NCBI RefSeq assembly: GCF_023566055.1
Contig: NZ_JALIQP010000002.1
Coordinates: 930,001 to 994,000, forward strand
Length of the DNA stretch: 64,000 nt
Reading direction: 5' to 3'
Origin: Halosolutus amylolyticus
GTDB taxonomy: Archaea; Halobacteriota; Halobacteria; Halobacteriales; Natrialbaceae
This document shows positions 61,402 through 64,000 of this stretch, one piece after another. Numbering within the stretch: position 1 is the stretch's first letter; every line of letters begins with the position of its first letter. A program made the translations under genes and the position numbers. The notes under the pieces were generated by a model. The model made no database searches. It was not told where the DNA came from and saw only the letters and a list, made by a program, of their open reading frames with translations.

Positions 61402-61658
61402 TGGATACGCACTGGTATAATATCCTGATATATGAAGATGTGGTCTCGTTGACGTTCGGACCGATCGGGAATGGAGCCGCGATCGAGTGTCCTTTCGGTC
61501 TCCCCGGTGTCGCGTCGCGACCATCGGACCCTCATCCGGTGTCGCGTCGCGGACGTCGATCGCCGCGAAACCGGATTCGACGGTTTCGACGGAGGGAGAC
61601 GTTCTGGCGCGACCCGTTTCGCACGGCTTTTGAGTCTCGGCCCAGTAGCTAGCGTCGA

Positions 61659-62654
61659 ATGATCTCGAAGGGCTGTGAGCAGTGCGCGAAAGGCGGCAAG
61701 ATGGTGCTGTTCGTCTACGGCTACTGCGACCAGCGCGACTGCTTTTACTGCCCGCTCGGCGAGAACCGCAAGAACGTCACGGACGTCTACGCCAACGAGC
61801 GACTCGTCGAGAGCGACGCGGACGTCCTCACGGAGGCAAAACGGATGGACGCCCTCGGTACCTCGATCACCGGCGGCGAACCGCAGGAGGCCCTCGACCG
61901 GACCTGTCACTACCTCGAACTACTGAAAGACGAGTTCGGCGAGGACCACCACACCCACCTCTACACCGGCATCACGGGCGGCCGCGAGAACATGCGCCGC
62001 CTCTCGGAGGCCGGCCTCGACGAGATCCGCTTTCACCCGCCGTACGAACAGTGGGGCGACCTCCACGGCACGGAGTGGGAAGACATCCTCTATATCGCCC
62101 GTGAGGAGGGACTCACCCCCGCGTTCGAGATTCCCGGTATCCGCGCCGAGGAGGAGTTCCTCGACTTTCTGGACGAGGGGGCCGCGGACTTTTGCAACGT
62201 CAACGAGTTCGAGATGAGCGACGGCAACTACCGCCGGATGCAGGAACAGGGGTTCGAACTCAAGGAGGACCACATGAGCGCGGTGGACGGCGATCGGGAG
62301 GAGATCCTCGACGTGATGGGCGATCACGAGAAGGTCTACTTCTGTACGTCGGTGTTCAAGGACGCCGCCCAGCACCGCCGTCGCCTGAAGCGGATGGCCC
62401 GCAACATCCGCCGCGAGTTCGACGACATCACGGACGACGGCACGCTCGTCTACGGGAAGACGACGGCCGCGCCGGAGCGATTCGAGGACCTCGGCGTTCC
62501 CGAGGAGTTCTACACGGTCAAGACGAACCACGTCGAGGTCGCGTGGTGGCTCTTGGAGGAGATGATCGACGAAGGCGATCTCGAGGACGGCGAGATCGTC
62601 GAGCAGTACCCGACCTACGACGGGCAGGTCGTCGAGCGGACGCCGCTGGCGTAA
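61659..62654 (+). CDS. Radical SAM protein
   Basis: The 331-residue protein has a radical SAM core. The cluster-binding cysteines are in LFVYGYCDQRDCFYCPLGEN, that is Cys23, Cys28 and Cys31, spaced CX4CX2C rather than the classic CX3CX2C. The SAM-binding GGEP follows in LGTSITGGEPQEALD. Two further Cys are at residues 6 and 9 (CEQC). The reaction is not identified; relatives are annotated broadly as pyruvate-formate-lyase-activating-like proteins. A 79-base stretch covering its stop codon is repeated 148 bases downstream. Confidence 0.88.
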   Translation: MISKGCEQCAKGGKMVLFVYGYCDQRDCFYCPLGENRKNVTDVYANERLVESDADVLTEAKRMDALGTSITGGEPQEALDRTCHYLELLKDEFGEDHHTHLYTGITGGRENMRRLSEAGLDEIRFHPPYEQWGDLHGTEWEDILYIAREEGLTPAFEIPGIRAEEEFLDFLDEGAADFCNVNEFEMSDGNYRRMQEQGFELKEDHMSAVDGDREEILDVMGDHEKVYFCTSVFKDAAQHRRRLKRMARNIRREFDDITDDGTLVYGKTTAAPERFEDLGVPEEFYTVKTNHVEVAWWLLEEMIDEGDLEDGEIVEQYPTYDGQVVERTPLA

Positions 62655-62684
62655 CGACCGCGAGAGCGCGAAGCGATCGAGCGG
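62606..62684 (+). repeat. Direct repeat, first copy (3' end of radical SAM gene)
   Basis: The 79 bases GTACCCGACC... to GAGCGG cover the last 16 codons, the TAA stop and the sequence just past it. The second copy at 62754 has one visible difference (T to G at the 11th base). Confidence 0.93.
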
Positions 62685-62690
62685 CTTTTT
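62660..62690 (+). terminator. T-run terminator after the radical SAM gene
   Basis: CGAGAGCGCGAAGCGATCGA then GCGGCTTTTT, closely resembling the terminator after etfA (GAGAGCGCGAA..GAGCGGCCTTTTTT). The second copy of this block at 62808 lacks the T-run (GCGGGCTGG). Confidence 0.55.
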
Positions 62691-62753
62691 CATCGAAGTT
62701 TTTGCGTGAGTGGTGCGCCCTGGCGCACCCGAACGGAAAAAGTTCGCGACGCG

Positions 62754-62832
62754 GTACCCGACCGACGACGGGCAGGTCGTCGAGCGGACGCCGCTGGCGT
62801 AACGACCGCGAGAGCGCGAAGCGATCGAGCGG
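62754..62832 (+). repeat. Direct repeat, second copy (pseudo 3' end)
   Basis: The copy encodes the same C-terminal residues (DGQVVERTPLA, stop) with no gene in front, so it is a non-functional duplicate of the radical SAM gene end. Confidence 0.93.
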
Positions 62833-63085
62833 GCTGGTGTCGGTTTCGCGAATGAAACGATCGACGACCAGCCAGCGCCGCGTTCGCATCGCATGGTTTG
62901 GAAAGAGGCGTGAAACAGCGTGAACTGACGCGTATCGTCTTGGGCACTCCATAGGCGTCTTCCGTCTCGTTCAACGGCGAGCAAACGGACGTGTAGGTAC
63001 CTATACGACCAATTCATCGTCGAATCGGGGGCGATCGCTTATCGAGCGTGTAATAATGGGGATCGTTCCGGAACGGGTGTCTACA

Positions 63086-63919
63086 ATGCAATTCCGAACC
63101 GTCGCCACCGTCGCGGTGGCACTGCTCGTGGCGCTCTCGGGGTGTAGCGCCCTCGGAGGATCGTTCGCGGACGGACCGTCGAACGAGACCGAAACCGAAT
63201 CAAACGTGAGCGAGGACCTGAACGACAGCGCGTCGGTGGACGGCGAGGACGAAGACGACGACGCGAACGAGACCGACGAAGGGACGGAATCAGACGAGGA
63301 CGATACGGCTGATAAAGAGTGGTACCCGCCAGCGGAACCGAACCGGCCGCTGGAGGACAAACGCGAGGATCGGATCGAGAGCGTCGAGTTCGTCGACACG
63401 GAACCGGCGGCGGACGGCGAGGGCTACTCGAACTTCAACCTCGAAGTCGTCGCCAACACCAGCATGGAGAACGTCGACCCGCCGGAACACGGTGACGTGG
63501 TCGGCGAGCCGTACTTCTTCGTCAAGATCAACGAGGACACGCAGAAAATCGTCGAGCGCACGCGGGAAGTCCGGATGGACGAAAACGGCACGTTCCACAT
63601 CGACGTCCGGCCGGCCGGGATCGAAGAGTTCGGCGAGGGCCCGCTGACGGTCGAAGTCTTCCTGATGGACGAGGACAAGGACTGGGACGACATCTACGCC
63701 TCGGTGGGCAAAGAGATCTACTTCAACCCGGATACTGACGATGCAGACGAGGACACCGACGACACGGACGAGAGCACCGACGACACGGATGCTGACTCCG
63801 GGACGGACGACTCGAACGCGGACGAAGACACCGACGGCACAGGGGACGACACTGACGAAGAGACCGACACCGAGGATTCGGATTCAGAAGCCGGTGATTC
63901 GGGAGGCGACGAGAGCTGA
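63086..63919 (+). CDS. Lipoprotein with acidic repeat-rich linkers
   Basis: The 277-residue protein has a signal peptide (QFRTVATVAVALLVALSGC) with lipobox LSGC; there is no twin-Arg pair, so Sec export is more likely. Residues about 30-75 and 215-277 are Asp/Glu/Thr/Ser-rich low-complexity linkers. The central part (YSNFNLEVVANTSMENVDPP, EPYFFVKINEDTQKIVERTR, HIDVRPAGIEEFGEGPLTVE) looks like an all-beta, Ig-like surface domain. Function is unknown. A 19-bp tandem repeat begins near its stop codon. Confidence 0.82.
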   Translation: MQFRTVATVAVALLVALSGCSALGGSFADGPSNETETESNVSEDLNDSASVDGEDEDDDANETDEGTESDEDDTADKEWYPPAEPNRPLEDKREDRIESVEFVDTEPAADGEGYSNFNLEVVANTSMENVDPPEHGDVVGEPYFFVKINEDTQKIVERTREVRMDENGTFHIDVRPAGIEEFGEGPLTVEVFLMDEDKDWDDIYASVGKEIYFNPDTDDADEDTDDTDESTDDTDADSGTDDSNADEDTDGTGDDTDEETDTEDSDSEAGDSGGDES

Positions 63920-63965
63920 GTGGAACGACGAGAGCTGAGTGGAACGACGAGAACCGAGTGGCAAC
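63908..63965. repeat. Tandem repeat, 19-bp unit, 3 copies
   Basis: GACGAGAGCTGAGTGGAAC occurs at 63908 and 63927 exactly, and at 63946 with changes (GACGAGAACCGAGTGGCAAC). The first copy contains the TGA stop codon of the lipoprotein gene. Confidence 0.9.
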
Positions 63966-64000
63966 TCGAACCAACGATCGGCCGATCAATCGATCTCGGT

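Larger units (their letters stand above)
62655..63085. other. 431-bp intergenic region with a partial gene-end duplication
   Basis: It contains the terminator, a small hairpin GTGCGCCCTGGCGCAC (about 62713-62728), the second copy of the 79-bp repeat, and the upstream region of the lipoprotein gene. No gene is recognised. Confidence 0.6.

Noticed and set aside
62713-62728. Hairpin GTGCGCCCTGGCGCAC as an RNA gene or riboswitch
   Set aside because: It is a single short stem without surrounding conserved structure; chance in GC-rich DNA is likely.

Overview
The window is a stretch of a haloarchaeal chromosome. The GC content is high (roughly two-thirds G+C), proteins are acidic, third codon positions are strongly G/C, and many A/T-rich TATA-like boxes lie 24-32 bases before start codons, as expected for leaderless archaeal transcripts. 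Archaeal or haloarchaeal markers include ribosomal protein L40e, release factor aRF1, Tsr3, a FAU-1/DUF402 protein, a HalOD1 protein, Tfx, an Htr transducer and several tiny zinc-finger proteins. Several protein families look like those of Natrialba-type genera (Natrinema, Haloterrigena), but this placement is from memory, not from a search. I saw no rRNA gene, no credible tRNA gene and no CRISPR array.

Layout. Positions 1-2050 have a lower GC content and carry a cut-off HTH_10 regulator, a winged-helix protein, a small zinc-finger protein and an amphi-Trp protein. 2100-11000 holds a DUF5786/DUF99 pair, an MBL hydrolase, L40e, Tsr3, a large Rieske protein divergent from a peroxiredoxin fusion, an AI-2E-type permease and a rhodanese/MBL fusion. 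11170-12590 is a TnpB-only IS200/IS605-type element. 12700-29850 is mostly housekeeping: membrane proteins, an aspartoacylase-like protein plus threonine synthase, Nudix, uridine kinase, ArgS, a lipoprotein, a MinD-like ATPase, aRF1, regulators and an acyltransferase. 30000-44600 carries an aldo/keto reductase, an HTH/membrane pair, an NAD-dependent epimerase-like protein, a BASS transporter, a Nudix protein, a truncated RibD-like pseudogene, FAU-1, a PrsW protease, riboflavin synthase, a ferredoxin, and a UvrD-type helicase translationally coupled to a degenerate M24 protein. 44625-45995 is a second, divergent TnpB element. 46100-64000 holds a UbaA/ThiF-type E1, an atypical SDR, Tfx, an MBL hydrolase, a TRAM protein, EtfBA, a substrate-binding protein plus chemotaxis transducer pair (BasB/BasT-like), a polyprenyl synthase, a DUF373 protein, a hybrid sensor kinase, a radical SAM protein and a lipoprotein.

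The most unusual signal is a dispersed family of roughly 80-bp palindromes. Their termini are ATACGG(A/T)TT(A/G)CTGTAC and they carry a variable but self-complementary inner hairpin. Six copies are seen (five essentially full, one truncated). Two copies are 80/82 identical in opposite orientation. Four copies begin at the stop codon of the neighbouring gene, written TGATACGG, so the stop codon overlaps the element end. Separately, several gene 3' ends carry local duplications that include the stop codon (Rieske gene, radical SAM gene, last lipoprotein). Gene ends therefore appear to be hot spots for repeat growth here. Other points of interest are a receiver domain that has lost its phospho-acceptor Asp, a radical SAM protein with a CX4CX2C cluster motif, an M24 protein without metal ligands, and two gene remnants next to mobile sequences.
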